Shown: positions 42,701 to 51,937, counted from the stretch's first letter. The stretch is DNA of 64,000 nt from JAGXLP01 sp964649445 (GCA_964649445.1 CAZYPS010000002.1:10602-74601); one strand, 5' to 3'. The notes: generated from the sequence alone by a model not told the origin. Numbers and translations: made by a program.

Positions 42701-43432
42701 ATGGCAACTCTTCAGGTAACAAAGAGAGAATCTGAGAAAAATCCGAATACCCTGAGACACGAAGGTAAGCTACCGGCAGTTCTATATGGGCCCGAGATAG
42801 ATTCTGTAAGCTTAAAGTTAAATAAGAAAAAAACTAAGGAACTGCTGAACCAAATAACGAGAAGCACAAGGGTTGAGCTCGAACTCGCTGGGGAGACTCA
42901 CGAGGTATTCTTGAGGGATATACAGTACGACCATCTGACAGACGAACCAATTCACATAGACTTCTACGAGGTTCCGGATGATCATCCTGTAGAAATGGAA
43001 ATACCGGTAGTAACGGTTGGAACACCGGAGGGAGTTAGTTCCGGCGGAATACTGGACCACTTGATGGAAACTATAACCGTCTACGGCGAGGCAGCGGATA
43101 TTCCTGAGATCCTTAGACTTGATGTAGAAGATCTCGAAATTGGTGACTCAATCCACGTTTCGGATCTCGATCTAGGAGACATAGAAATCTTAACTCCTAA
43201 AGATAGAACTGTTTTGTCTATTCTGGCTCCGAGAAAGGAAATCGAGATAGACCTCACGGAACCAACCATAGGCGAGGAACTGCTAGGAGAAGAAGAACTA
43301 GAAGGAGAAGAAGAACTCGAAGAAGAGGAACTTGAAGAAGAAGAACTAGAAGGAGAAGAAGAACTCGAAGAAGAGGAAATGGAAGAAGGTGCCGCCGAAG
43401 AAGAAGCTGAAGAAGCCGAACAAGGAGAATAA
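42701..43432 (+). CDS. rplY: 50S ribosomal protein L25 (CTC/TL5 type) with long acidic tail
   Basis: L25 binds 5S rRNA. The 243-residue protein has the two-domain general-stress form: the 5S-binding domain (MATLQVTKRESEKNPNTLR, GKLPAVLYG) and the beta domain with EIPVVTVGTPEGVSSGG and the DLEIGDSIHVSDL stretch. The last 55 residues are almost pure Glu with some Leu and Gly, longer than in most relatives, encoded by a near-exact DNA repeat. The ATG at 42701 has AAAGGTGAT ahead; an upstream GTG is inside that site. Its place after prs is as in Bacillus (ctc). The tail may reflect salt adaptation. Confidence 0.95.
   Translation: MATLQVTKRESEKNPNTLRHEGKLPAVLYGPEIDSVSLKLNKKKTKELLNQITRSTRVELELAGETHEVFLRDIQYDHLTDEPIHIDFYEVPDDHPVEMEIPVVTVGTPEGVSSGGILDHLMETITVYGEAADIPEILRLDVEDLEIGDSIHVSDLDLGDIEILTPKDRTVLSILAPRKEIEIDLTEPTIGEELLGEEELEGEEELEEEELEEEELEGEEELEEEEMEEGAAEEEAEEAEQGE
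43289..43378 (+). repeat. 42-base perfect tandem repeat in the L25 tail
   Basis: The 42 bases at 43289-43330 recur exactly at 43337-43378, with a 6-base spacer, giving a 48-base (16-residue) in-frame period of Glu, Leu and Gly. Exact identity suggests a recent duplication by slippage or recombination, so tail length may vary between strains. Confidence 0.92.
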
Positions 43433-43436
43433 GATT

Positions 43437-43481
43437 AGGAAGAGGAATAACCAACATTCAAAAGAGGTTTTTTCTCTTCCT
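43437..43481 (+). terminator. Possible terminator after rplY
   Basis: AGGAAGAG (43437-43444) pairs with CTCTTCCT (43474-43481), with further weak pairing inside, followed by TTATTAAG. The long loop makes this a moderate call. Confidence 0.45.
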
Positions 43482-43526
43482 TTATTAAGTTACAACAATT
43501 CGGTTAACACCGGCTGAGACTATTTT

Positions 43527-43556
43527 TTGAAATGGTGAATTTTATTTATATATAAT
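43527..43556 (+). promoter_or_regulatory. Promoter of clpC
   Basis: TTGAAA and TATAAT with an 18-base spacer, about 35 bases before the clpC start codon. No CtsR-type heptad repeat was seen here, so heat-shock control of the Bacillus type is not supported. Confidence 0.65.
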
Positions 43557-43591
43557 TTTACAGTCGAAGAGTTCTCTGGGAGGTGAGCTTG

Positions 43592-46075
43592 GTGAGTAAC
43601 ATGTACAAAAAGTTTTCGAAGAAGTCGATGGAGATAATGGCTACGGCATACGATGAGGCGGAAAAGCTAAACGATAAGGCAGTCTCCCCAGAACACCTAC
43701 TGCTAGCACTTTTAAGAGCCAAGAATACAAGAGTATATAAATTTTTAAAGGATAACGGGCTGTCTTATCACCACGTACTTCGGGTAGTGAAGCGGAATAA
43801 TGAAGAGGAACTTTCCCTGCCCCTGCAGGACGAGCTGGAACCGACGTCACAGTTAAAGAAGATTATGAAGATGGGTTACGACGAAGCAAGGTCCAGCCAG
43901 GGTGAAAACAAAATTGAACCCGCTCATCTCCTCATTAGTATTTTAGAGGAAGGTAACGGCACTGCTTCCTCGGTAATAAAACAATTTGGTATCACTACCA
44001 GAAAGGCCCGGTCATACTTTTCCATGGTTCGGAAAAGCGATACCAACCAGGGAATGGAGCTGAAATTACAATCAACGGAAAAGGGTAGCCAGGAAGAGGG
44101 AGTCCTGGAGGAATTTGGAAGGAATTTAATCGAGGAAGCCAAACAGGGAGAACTGGATCCGGTAATTGGGAGAGACGAAGAGATAAATCGGGTCATCCAA
44201 ACTTTAAGTCGACGAAAAAAGAATAACCCCGTACTGATTGGTGAAGCCGGAGTGGGAAAAACTGCCATAGTCGAGGGGTTAGCCCAGAAGATCGCAAACC
44301 AGAAAGTCCCCAGTATTCTGGCAAGCAAAAAAATATTTGAAGTCGATATGGCCGCTATGGTCGCCGGGACGAAATATAGAGGGGAATTCGAGCAGAGGCT
44401 CAAAGCCCTGATTAACGAGGTCACAAACAAGGACGACGTAGTCCTGTTTATCGACGAATTAAGTACGGTGGTTGGAGCTGGTGGGGCTGAGGGTGCAATA
44501 GACGCATCGTCTATACTCAAACCACCACTCGCCTCTGGCGCCATCCAGAGCATCGGTACCGCAACGACCGACGATTACCGAAAATCCGTCGAAAAGGACC
44601 CCGCTTTGAAGCGCAGGTTCAAGACTATTACGGTGGAAGAACCGACAATTCAGCATACTATTGAGATTCTTGAGGGGATTCAGGATAGATACGAAAACCA
44701 CCATAACGTCAAAATAACCGAGGAAGCCATCGAACAGGCTGCACGGTTGAGCGATCGTTACGTAACCGGACAGTTCTTACCCGACAAAGCAATAGATCTT
44801 ATAGACGAAACAGCCGCAAAAGTAAGGCTTGAAAACTTCAACCTGCCCCCGGAATTGAGGGAAGTTTCAAAGGAGCAACTTACAATCAAGCAACAGGAAG
44901 AAGAAGCAACTGAGTCAGGGGATTACGAAAAAGCGGCAGAATTGAGAGACGAAAGAAAAGAGCTTGCAGAAGAGCTTGAAAATTATGAAGAGAAAGACGA
45001 TAGATCCCACAACGGCGACGGGCTCGTCGAAGGTAAGGATATAGCGGAAATGGTATCGTCCTGGACGGGAGTTCCTGTAGGCCGTCTCCAGAAAGAAGAG
45101 AGAAAACGGATGGTAGACATGGAGCAAGAGATTCACAAGCGGCTGATAGGCCAAAATGAGGCCGTAAATGCGATCTCTCAGTCACTGCGCAGGGCATACG
45201 CCGGCGTAAAAGATCCAAACCGGCCGATTGGTTCCTTCATGTTCCTTGGACCGACGGGCGTGGGAAAAACCGAACTCAGCAAAACCCTCGCCGAATTCCT
45301 GTTCGGTGACGAAGAGGCATTAATCCGGGTAGACATGTCGGAATACATGGAGAAATTCAATGTTTCAAGGTTGACTGGTGCACCTCCCGGATACGTAGGA
45401 TATGAAGAGGCAGGAAAGCTCACTGAAGCGGTCCGTCATAGACCACACTCGGTAATCCTGTTCGACGAGATTGAAAAAGCCCACCACGACGTCTTCAATA
45501 TTCTACTTCAGGTTATGGAAGACGGTGTACTTACCGATTCACAGGGCCGCCAGGTTAATTTCCGGAATACCGTTATGATAATGACTTCGAACCTTGGTGG
45601 AAAACTCATAACCGACAAGACCCAGCTTGGATTCGGGTCCAAGGAAGTAGATTCGAAAGAGTCGTACGAAGAAATGAAAAGCATGGTTATGGACAAGGTC
45701 AAGGACGAATTCAGGCCTGAATTCCTAAACCGTCTGGACGATCTTGTAGTATTCCACCAGCTGACTGAAGACGAGGTATTTAAGATCGCCGAACTCATGC
45801 TGGGCAGACTTCAGAACAGGTTAACCGAAAAGCACGGACTGAGTATGGAAATATCCCAATCCGCAAAAGAACTTTTGGTCGAAGAAGGCTACGATTCAAA
45901 GTACGGTGCGAGACCCATGCGTCGAACTATCGAAAATTTGATAGAAAACAAAATTTCCGATCACCTGCTCCAGGGTAATTTCGACGACACAAGTACAATT
46001 TCCGTCGATTCCGAGGACGGAGATATCCTTCTCCAGGGGGTAAATAACAAAAGCGCCGTCGGCGTTGGAGATTGA
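43592..46075 (+). CDS. clpC: Clp protease ATP-binding subunit ClpC
   Basis: ClpC is a Hsp100 unfoldase that feeds proteins to ClpP. Order in 827 residues: paired Clp-N repeats (KFSKKSMEIMATAYDEAEKL, then PTSQLKKIMKMGYDEARS), AAA module one with GEAGVGKTAIVEG near residue 220, a UVR-type middle segment (YEKAAELRDERKELAEEL), AAA module two with GPTGVGKTELSKT near residue 555, and the carboxy domain with YGARPMRR. The GTG at 43592 has GGGAGGTG at proper spacing. radA follows 6 bases after the stop and disA follows that, the gene order known from Firmicutes but without ctsR and the arginine kinase genes. Confidence 0.96.
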   Translation: MSNMYKKFSKKSMEIMATAYDEAEKLNDKAVSPEHLLLALLRAKNTRVYKFLKDNGLSYHHVLRVVKRNNEEELSLPLQDELEPTSQLKKIMKMGYDEARSSQGENKIEPAHLLISILEEGNGTASSVIKQFGITTRKARSYFSMVRKSDTNQGMELKLQSTEKGSQEEGVLEEFGRNLIEEAKQGELDPVIGRDEEINRVIQTLSRRKKNNPVLIGEAGVGKTAIVEGLAQKIANQKVPSILASKKIFEVDMAAMVAGTKYRGEFEQRLKALINEVTNKDDVVLFIDELSTVVGAGGAEGAIDASSILKPPLASGAIQSIGTATTDDYRKSVEKDPALKRRFKTITVEEPTIQHTIEILEGIQDRYENHHNVKITEEAIEQAARLSDRYVTGQFLPDKAIDLIDETAAKVRLENFNLPPELREVSKEQLTIKQQEEEATESGDYEKAAELRDERKELAEELENYEEKDDRSHNGDGLVEGKDIAEMVSSWTGVPVGRLQKEERKRMVDMEQEIHKRLIGQNEAVNAISQSLRRAYAGVKDPNRPIGSFMFLGPTGVGKTELSKTLAEFLFGDEEALIRVDMSEYMEKFNVSRLTGAPPGYVGYEEAGKLTEAVRHRPHSVILFDEIEKAHHDVFNILLQVMEDGVLTDSQGRQVNFRNTVMIMTSNLGGKLITDKTQLGFGSKEVDSKESYEEMKSMVMDKVKDEFRPEFLNRLDDLVVFHQLTEDEVFKIAELMLGRLQNRLTEKHGLSMEISQSAKELLVEEGYDSKYGARPMRRTIENLIENKISDHLLQGNFDDTSTISVDSEDGDILLQGVNNKSAVGVGD

Positions 46076-46081
46076 TAATGG

Positions 46082-47428
46082 ATGGCCTACAAATGTAAAA
46101 ACTGCGGATACACTTCCGTTGAATGGCTCGGACGCTGTCCAAAGTGTGGAGATTGGGATAGCTTCGAACAGGGCGAATCAGAAGGAGATTCCGCTCAGGA
46201 AGACCTGGTCGACGAATCACCAAAGCCGCTTTCCGAAATTTCGTTCGATTCAAAAAAGCGAATACCCACTGATATCGGGGAGTTTGACCGTGTACTCGGA
46301 GGCGGGCTAATACCCGGCTCCGTAACTCTCCTCGGTGGTGATCCTGGTATAGGGAAATCCACATTACTCCTCCAGGCCGCATCCAATATCGCCAATCGGG
46401 GAAAAGTTCTCTATATTTCCGGGGAAGAGTCATCCAAACAGCTTAAGATGAGAGCGGAACGCCTTAACTTATCCGCGGAAGACTTAATTATTTATAGTGG
46501 TCAGAGTCTCGAAAAGGCGGTCACCCATCTCAATGAGTTAGACCCTATTTGCGTAATAGTTGATTCCATCCAATCACTTCAAAGTAGCGACAATTCCAGT
46601 TCTCTCGGAAGCACAAAGCAGGTTCGCGAATTAGGACGTGAATTCACCAGGATTGCAAAAAAGAAGGAAATAGCTACTCTATTAATAGGGCATATAACTA
46701 AATCCGGCGACTTCTCAGGACCTAAAACCATAGAACATTTGGTGGATTCTACCATATATTTTGAAGGAAAACGGGATAATAACGTAAGGTTGATGCGACC
46801 AACCAAAAATAGGTTCGGATCAACCAGACTTCTAGGGTTATTTCAGATGACGGAAAACGGACTTCAGGAAATTTTAAATCCTTCCCAGTTTTTCGCGACC
46901 AAAGACGGTCACTCCGATCAAAAAGGAACCACCACGGTTTGTACAGTGGAAGGAACGCGCCCCATTCTGGTGGAAATTCAGGCTCTGGTTACACCTTCAA
47001 ACTCCGGAGGTAGCGCCCAGCGACGCACAACTGGGCTTGATTATAATCGAACTTCTTTATTGTTTGCGGTCATCCAGAAACAACTTGGAATAAACCTGCA
47101 GGAGTTCGATATTTACCTTAACGTAGTTGGTGGGTTTAAGGTCGAAGAAACTGCAGCGGACTTGGGAATTGTCAGCGCCATTCTTTCCAGTTTCCAGAAC
47201 AGGCGGATTGACAGTCAAACAATAATAATCGGAGAAGTCGGTTTAAGCGGCGAGATAAGACCTGTGCAGAAATTGAAATCGCGGGTGAACGAAGCTGAAA
47301 AACTGGGATACAGGAAAGCCCTGGTACCAGAAAGCCAAACAAACCTGAACGAACTAACCACGAATGTGGATATCAAACCGATCAGCAATCTCGCTGACGC
47401 CACTGCGGAACTTGAATTGAGGGAGTAA
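46082..47428 (+). CDS. radA: DNA repair protein RadA
   Basis: RadA helps branch migration in homologous recombination. The 448-residue protein starts with the zinc finger YKCKNCGYTSVEWLGRCPKC (Cys x2 Cys, then Cys x2 Cys), followed by a RecA-like ATPase with Walker A GGDPGIGKSTLLLQ near residue 90 and the RadA-specific KNRFGS motif, and a carboxy Lon-protease-like domain with GGFKVEETAADLGI. It begins 6 bases after clpC and is followed within 1 base by disA, whose product in Bacillus is controlled by RadA, so the pair is functionally coherent. Confidence 0.97.
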   Translation: MAYKCKNCGYTSVEWLGRCPKCGDWDSFEQGESEGDSAQEDLVDESPKPLSEISFDSKKRIPTDIGEFDRVLGGGLIPGSVTLLGGDPGIGKSTLLLQAASNIANRGKVLYISGEESSKQLKMRAERLNLSAEDLIIYSGQSLEKAVTHLNELDPICVIVDSIQSLQSSDNSSSLGSTKQVRELGREFTRIAKKKEIATLLIGHITKSGDFSGPKTIEHLVDSTIYFEGKRDNNVRLMRPTKNRFGSTRLLGLFQMTENGLQEILNPSQFFATKDGHSDQKGTTTVCTVEGTRPILVEIQALVTPSNSGGSAQRRTTGLDYNRTSLLFAVIQKQLGINLQEFDIYLNVVGGFKVEETAADLGIVSAILSSFQNRRIDSQTIIIGEVGLSGEIRPVQKLKSRVNEAEKLGYRKALVPESQTNLNELTTNVDIKPISNLADATAELELRE

Positions 47429-47429
47429 T

Positions 47430-48494
47430 ATGACATTCGATACCCTAGAAGAGTTGCTGGAAGAGATCGCTCCCGGGACCACCATGCGCGACGCGATTGA
47501 CCGTATAGTGGAACAGGGGCACGGAGGTCTTCTGGTTCTTTCACCTCGGGAAGAAATCAAAGATATCATAACGACTGGATTCCAAATGGACGCGGAGGTA
47601 ACTTCCCAGCGGTTGAGTGAATTATCGAAGATGGATGGAGCAATCGTGATCGACGAAAGTCTCAGTAAAATTACTTATTCAAACGCTCACCTTTCCCCTG
47701 ACCCCTCGATAGAAAGTCAGGAAACAGGGACAAGGCATAAAGCGGCAGAGCAGACTGCAAAACAGTTAAACTTACCGGTCATAGCAATATCAGAGAGGCG
47801 TGACAGGGTAACAGTCTACTACAAAGACCAGCGATACATCCTTAGAGATATTTCAACAATTATGTCCAAGGTAAACCAGGCATTACTTATCATGGATCAA
47901 TATAGAGGAAATTACGACGAAGCAGTCCAAGAACTGACGGCTCTCGAACTGGACGGAAACGTGCTGCCGTTTCACGTGGCCAACCCACTGACAAAGATAG
48001 GCCAGATGCTTACATTAAAGGAAGAAATCTTAAGAATGTTCGTCGAACTCGGCGAAGAACAAGCCCTGCCCGGACGACAACTCGATAACATGATTGCCGG
48101 CATTGAAAGCGATCTGGAATTCATTATAAAAGATTTCAAGAAAACGGATCCGGAGGAAAATTTCGAGGAAATTCGGGAAAACATCATCGATCTATGTACA
48201 GATGCTCCCCCTTCAACCAAGCATATCATGGCATTATTGGGTTACGAAGAGGAAGATCTGGATGACTTTCTGTATCCTCGAGGATACAGAATACTTCATC
48301 AAATACCCCGGTTGCCCAATACAGTTATAGAGAGGATGGTTGATAAATTTGGTAATCTGGAGGGAATACTCTCGGCGGACAAGGAAGATCTCCAGGAGGT
48401 CAAAGGGATAGCGGAGACTAGGTCCAACACGATTAAGGCTGGCTTAAAACGTCTAGAAAACAGAATTACTCTAATGGAGGAGTTAGAAACTTGA
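47430..48494 (+). CDS. disA: DNA integrity scanning protein DisA (diadenylate cyclase)
   Basis: DisA makes cyclic di-AMP from ATP and pauses at DNA branch points. The 354 residues contain the DAC domain with the DGA motif at residues 69-71 (KMDGAIVIDE) and GTRHKAAEQ at residues 100-108, then a helical middle and carboxy helix-hairpin-helix DNA-binding region (GNLEGIL, EVKGIAETRSNTI). The usual RHR motif reads Arg-His-Lys here, a mild change in the catalytic site. The gene is tied to radA (1-base gap) and overlaps the next gene by four bases (TTGA). Cyclic di-AMP controls potassium and osmotic balance in many bacteria, which fits a salt-loving life. Confidence 0.95.
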   Translation: MTFDTLEELLEEIAPGTTMRDAIDRIVEQGHGGLLVLSPREEIKDIITTGFQMDAEVTSQRLSELSKMDGAIVIDESLSKITYSNAHLSPDPSIESQETGTRHKAAEQTAKQLNLPVIAISERRDRVTVYYKDQRYILRDISTIMSKVNQALLIMDQYRGNYDEAVQELTALELDGNVLPFHVANPLTKIGQMLTLKEEILRMFVELGEEQALPGRQLDNMIAGIESDLEFIIKDFKKTDPEENFEEIRENIIDLCTDAPPSTKHIMALLGYEEEDLDDFLYPRGYRILHQIPRLPNTVIERMVDKFGNLEGILSADKEDLQEVKGIAETRSNTIKAGLKRLENRITLMEELET

Positions 48495-49309
48495 ACAAGA
48501 TCAAAAAAATTGAAGATTCTACCACCCATCTATCCAATAAACTGTATCATGAACCAGAAATCGGTATGGTACTCGGCTCGGGTCTTTCCGAGAGCTTGAC
48601 CCCGTTGCTAGATGAAGTCGAAGAGGTCAGTTGGAGCGAAATTCCTCACTTTCCGGAGCCAACTGTAGAAGGGCACGAGGGCAAATATCTCTCCGGAATT
48701 CTTGATGGCAAAGAAGTATTAATTCAGCAGGGGAGGATCCACTGGTACGAAGGTCTACCGTGGGACGACGTGATATACCCCGTAAGAGTTCAAAAGGACC
48801 TGGGCGTGGAAAAGCTAATCATGACCAACGCAGCTGGTGGAATAAACGAGGACTTTTCACCCGGTGACCTATGCCTGATTACCGATCACATTAATTTTTC
48901 AGGCGATAATCCACTCCGGGGGCCGAATAACGAAGAATTCGGACCGAGGTTTCCGGATCTATCACACGCCTACGATCCCGAGTTACAAAAAACTGCCTTA
49001 GCAGTAGCTGTTCAGATGGACGTAGATCTCCAGGAAGGGGTCTACGCAATGACATCGGGCCCAAGTTACGAGACACCGGCAGAAATAAAGGCACTAAGAA
49101 CCCTTGGTGCCGACCTTGTCGGAATGTCAACCGTCCCCGAGGTCATTACGGCAAACCATTCCGACATGGAGGTCCTCGCAATATCCTGTATTACAAATAA
49201 AGCAGCAGGGATGCAGGATAAGCTGACCCACGAAGAGGTACTCAAGGTCACTGAGAAGACAAATCAGAAACTGGGTAACTTAATCGGAGAGATAGTCAAG
49301 AAAGTCTAA
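48491..49309 (+). CDS. Purine-nucleoside phosphorylase (trimeric PNP-I type)
   Basis: The enzyme splits inosine and guanosine with phosphate into base and ribose 1-phosphate. The 272-residue length and motifs place it in the trimeric NP-II/PNP-I family: GMVLGSGLSESLTPLL near residue 24, HFPEPTVEGHEGK, QGRIHWYEG, MTNAAGGI near residue 115, SGPSYETPAEIKALRTLGAD and VGMSTVPEVITANH. The start is TTG overlapping the disA stop by four bases, with GGAGGAG upstream. It is the last gene of the clpC-radA-disA unit, and a hairpin follows. Methylthioadenosine phosphorylase is a relative but is less well matched. Confidence 0.93.
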   Translation: MNKIKKIEDSTTHLSNKLYHEPEIGMVLGSGLSESLTPLLDEVEEVSWSEIPHFPEPTVEGHEGKYLSGILDGKEVLIQQGRIHWYEGLPWDDVIYPVRVQKDLGVEKLIMTNAAGGINEDFSPGDLCLITDHINFSGDNPLRGPNNEEFGPRFPDLSHAYDPELQKTALAVAVQMDVDLQEGVYAMTSGPSYETPAEIKALRTLGADLVGMSTVPEVITANHSDMEVLAISCITNKAAGMQDKLTHEEVLKVTEKTNQKLGNLIGEIVKKV

Positions 49310-49316
49310 CCTTTCT

Positions 49317-49348
49317 AAAACCCCGCTAATAGGTTATTTAGGGGCTAG
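49317..49348. terminator. Convergent hairpin between punA-type gene and accA
   Basis: CCCC (49321-49324) and GGGG (49341-49344), with an inner CTAA/TTAG pairing, flanked by AAAA on the left. On the minus strand this reads as a stem followed by TTTT, ending accA; it may also act on the plus strand. Confidence 0.45.
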
Positions 49349-49364
49349 GTCGGAAGGAACGGAG

Positions 49365-50327
49365 TTATTCTTTCTTTTTCTTCTGAACAACCTTCCGGAA
49401 ACTTCCGACCGATCGGTACTTTTCCCGTCTCTTCGCGAGCAAAGTTTCCGGATCATAATCTTTCAGTTCCTTTAAATGATCCGAAACCGCACTATCAAGG
49501 TTGTTACAAACGGTTTCGAAATCCTTGTGTGCTCCACTTTTCTCTGGGATTATTTCGTCAACAACTCCCAGCTCTTCAGCGTGCTCAGCAGTGAGTTTAA
49601 GTGCCCGAGCGGCTTCGTCCGCCCGATCACGGTCGTTCCAGAGTATGGCTGCGCAACCTTCCGGAGAAATAACGGAATAGATAGAATTCTCCAGCATTAA
49701 AACACGGTCCGAGGCCCCAATCGCAACGGCACCACCGCTACCACCTTCTCCAATAACCACGGCAATTGTAGGGACCTCAAGTGAAACCATTGTTGATATA
49801 CTCCGGGCAATCATCCCACCAATATTCCGTTCTTCCGCCTCTTTACCCGGATAAGCTCCCGGGGTGTCGATAAGAGTCAGTATAGGAAAGCCAAATTTTT
49901 CTCCTAACTTCATCAATCGGCGAGCTTTTCTGTAGCCTTCGGACCGAAGCATACCGAAGTTGGTTTCCTGAGACTGCTCAGCATCTCCTCCTTTGCTTTG
50001 CGCAATAACAACTACCGTCTCTCCTTCGTATTTTGCCAGACCACCCTCCAGAGCACTGTCGTCCCCGATTAATCTATCACCACGGAGGGTATAAAAATCT
50101 TCCGTGAGAAAGTCGATATAATCTTTCGAATCCGGCCTATCAGGGTGACGGGCAAGTTTCACTCGATCCCAGTCATCCAGCTTTTCTTCAGCGGTCTCCG
50201 TACGCTCTGCCAGCTTTTGAGACAGGGTGTCTATTTCCTGACTCAGATCCAGTCCGTTTTTGGAGTCAAGCGCCTTCAACCGTTCTATCTGTTCTTCTAA
50301 TTCTTCTAAAGTTCTTTCTTCACTCAT
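49365..50327 (-). CDS. accA: Acetyl-CoA carboxylase carboxyltransferase alpha subunit
   Basis: AccA with AccD moves carboxyl from biotin to acetyl-CoA, giving malonyl-CoA for fatty acids. The 320-residue protein starts with a helical coiled segment (LEELEEQIERLKALD) and has RHPDRPDSKDYIDFL, GDRLIGDDSALEGGLA, FGMLRSEGYRKARRLM and the oxyanion segment GEGGSGGAVAIGASDRVLMLENS with YSVISPEGCA. The end is a run of Lys. The gene starts 2 bases after accD and is probably translated by coupling, as its own ribosome site is weak. Confidence 0.97.
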   Translation of the reverse strand: MSEERTLEELEEQIERLKALDSKNGLDLSQEIDTLSQKLAERTETAEEKLDDWDRVKLARHPDRPDSKDYIDFLTEDFYTLRGDRLIGDDSALEGGLAKYEGETVVVIAQSKGGDAEQSQETNFGMLRSEGYRKARRLMKLGEKFGFPILTLIDTPGAYPGKEAEERNIGGMIARSISTMVSLEVPTIAVVIGEGGSGGAVAIGASDRVLMLENSIYSVISPEGCAAILWNDRDRADEAARALKLTAEHAEELGVVDEIIPEKSGAHKDFETVCNNLDSAVSDHLKELKDYDPETLLAKRREKYRSVGSFRKVVQKKKKE

Positions 50328-50329
50328 TT

Positions 50330-51169
50330 TTAGTTAAAAAACCCCAGAATTTTTGCCAGTTCGTTTCTCATAGACTCTCTCTCAACTACCGAATCTACTA
50401 TCCCCTGTTCCAGAGCAAATCTGCTCGATTGAAAATCCTGCGGTAAGTCCTCGCCAATTGTCTCCTCAATCACCCTACGACCGGCGAATCCAATCAGAGC
50501 TCCTCTTTCAGCTATCGTTACATCTCCCAGGCTGGCTATACTGGCTTCCACGCCTGCCGTGGTGGGATAAGTCATTACGGATATGAACGGTAAACCTGCC
50601 TCCGACAACAAATCCCTCGCCGAAGTCGTCTTGACCATTTGAAACAAGGACAGGATACCTTCCTGCATTCGAGCTCCACCGGATGAACTAACCAAAACAA
50701 ACGGTAATTCCTCGTCAACAGCCCTTTCTATGCCACTGACGATCTGTTCACCCACAACCGACCCCATAGAGCCTCCGATAAACCGGAAATCCATAACTCC
50801 CAAAACCAATGGATTGCTTTCAATTTCTCCCGTTCCCACTATGATTGCATCAAACATTCCCGTCTCAGTCTGGTTCTCTTCTACTTTATCCTCGTAGGAT
50901 TGGGTATCGACGAAGTCCAGGGGATCGTCGGATTCTATCCTTTTTGTCTTGTCCGAAAAGGACTCTTCGTCAACCAGAGTCTTAATCCTCTCTTTTGCGG
51001 TTAGAAAAAAGTATGCGTCACAATTGGGACAGACGTGGTTGTTTTCCTTTAATTTCTTCTTAAAAATTAGCTTCTCACACGATTTACACTTCACCCAGAG
51101 CGTCTCGTCCTTTTCTTCTTCCTCCTCAAAATCTACCCTCAGATACTCTTCGTCACGAAATAACGGCAT
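50330..51169 (-). CDS. accD: Acetyl-CoA carboxylase carboxyltransferase beta subunit
   Basis: AccD carries the zinc ribbon CKSC near residue 28 and CPNC near residue 47, then the crotonase-like domain with GVMDFRFIGGSMGSVVGE, VSSSGGARMQEG and MTYPTTAGVEASIASLGD. The length, 279 residues, is normal. It pairs with accA just downstream to form the carboxyltransferase half of the enzyme; accB and accC are not in the window. It begins 1 base after the DUF502 gene's stop, so all three genes form one unit. Confidence 0.97.
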   Translation of the reverse strand: MPLFRDEEYLRVDFEEEEEKDETLWVKCKSCEKLIFKKKLKENNHVCPNCDAYFFLTAKERIKTLVDEESFSDKTKRIESDDPLDFVDTQSYEDKVEENQTETGMFDAIIVGTGEIESNPLVLGVMDFRFIGGSMGSVVGEQIVSGIERAVDEELPFVLVSSSGGARMQEGILSLFQMVKTTSARDLLSEAGLPFISVMTYPTTAGVEASIASLGDVTIAERGALIGFAGRRVIEETIGEDLPQDFQSSRFALEQGIVDSVVERESMRNELAKILGFFN

Positions 51170-51170
51170 A

Positions 51171-51842
51171 TTAATCCCCTTTTAATACTGTTGGTCCAAC
51201 ACTATTGTCCAGAAACTTCGAAGGTATTACAATCCCCATCGATAGTACTAATCTCAATCCCTCTTCCACAGAGAGATCGAGGTAGGTCAGATCGTCTTTT
51301 GGCAAAAATACGGTCATGCCGCTCATGGGGTTGGGAGTCGTAAATACAAAAGCAGCAACCGATTCTTCTCCGATTATTTCCTCAACTTCTCCCAGGTTTT
51401 CGTTTGTCACAAATCCAACTACGTAAGTACCTTTCCTCGGGTATTCAAACATGACAACGTCCCTGAAGGTCGTGGATTCGCTGCTCAATATAGCGTTAAT
51501 TATCTGCTTTACAGTAACGTACATCTTGTTTACGAGCGGGGTGGACCCCATTACATTATCCAGGAGAGAATAGACCTTCCTCCCTACGTAAATTCGAGTA
51601 ACTAAACCTACCAGGAATACGAGCAAAAAAGTTAATATTGCACCAATCCCCGGAAGCCATTCCCGGCCCAGAGTTACCCTTAAAAAATTGCCGATCAGGC
51701 TGCCAATTTCCGAACCTTCCCCGGTAAACCTAAGGAACATCCGATATATGAGCCATAAAATATAAAAAGTAAAACCCGCAGGGAGTATTACAAGCAGCCC
51801 ATTTATGAATGTATTCTTAATATATCCAAGTATTCTTTTCAT
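51171..51842 (-). CDS. DUF502 family inner-membrane protein
   Basis: DUF502 proteins are small membrane proteins of unknown role. The 223 residues include two amino-terminal helices (FINGLLVILPAGFTFYILWLIY and ILTFLLVFLVGLVTRIYVG) and a soluble carboxy half with the family stretches STPLVNKMYVTVKQIINAIL and PNPMSGMTVFLPKDDL. It opens the unit with accD and accA, so it may be involved in membrane lipid supply, but this is only context. The start ATG lacks a strong ribosome site. Confidence 0.9.
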   Translation of the reverse strand: MKRILGYIKNTFINGLLVILPAGFTFYILWLIYRMFLRFTGEGSEIGSLIGNFLRVTLGREWLPGIGAILTFLLVFLVGLVTRIYVGRKVYSLLDNVMGSTPLVNKMYVTVKQIINAILSSESTTFRDVVMFEYPRKGTYVVGFVTNENLGEVEEIIGEESVAAFVFTTPNPMSGMTVFLPKDDLTYLDLSVEEGLRLVLSMGIVIPSKFLDNSVGPTVLKGD

Positions 51843-51900
51843 AATTTGTAAAGTGTTGAAATAATTCTAGTAGATGACGCTCTCTCTTTCTAACTTTCCG

Positions 51901-51929
51901 TTGGAACCTGTTAAGCAATGGATTATAAT
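51901..51929 (+). promoter_or_regulatory. Promoter for the small RHH gene, placed to give a leaderless transcript
   Basis: TTGGAA and a perfect TATAAT with a 17-base spacer. The -10 element ends only 8 bases before the ATG at 51938, so transcription would begin at or next to the start codon. Confidence 0.65.
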
Positions 51930-51937
51930 CAATGCAA

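Noticed and set aside
43289..43378. CRISPR-like repeat
   Set aside because: The repeat is coding, in frame, occurs only twice and has a 6-base spacer, so it is an internal gene repeat.
43924..44553. 209-codon open frame on the minus strand inside clpC
   Set aside because: It lies fully opposite the conserved clpC sequence, has no ribosome site and encodes a low-complexity Ser- and Pro-rich product typical of an antisense shadow.
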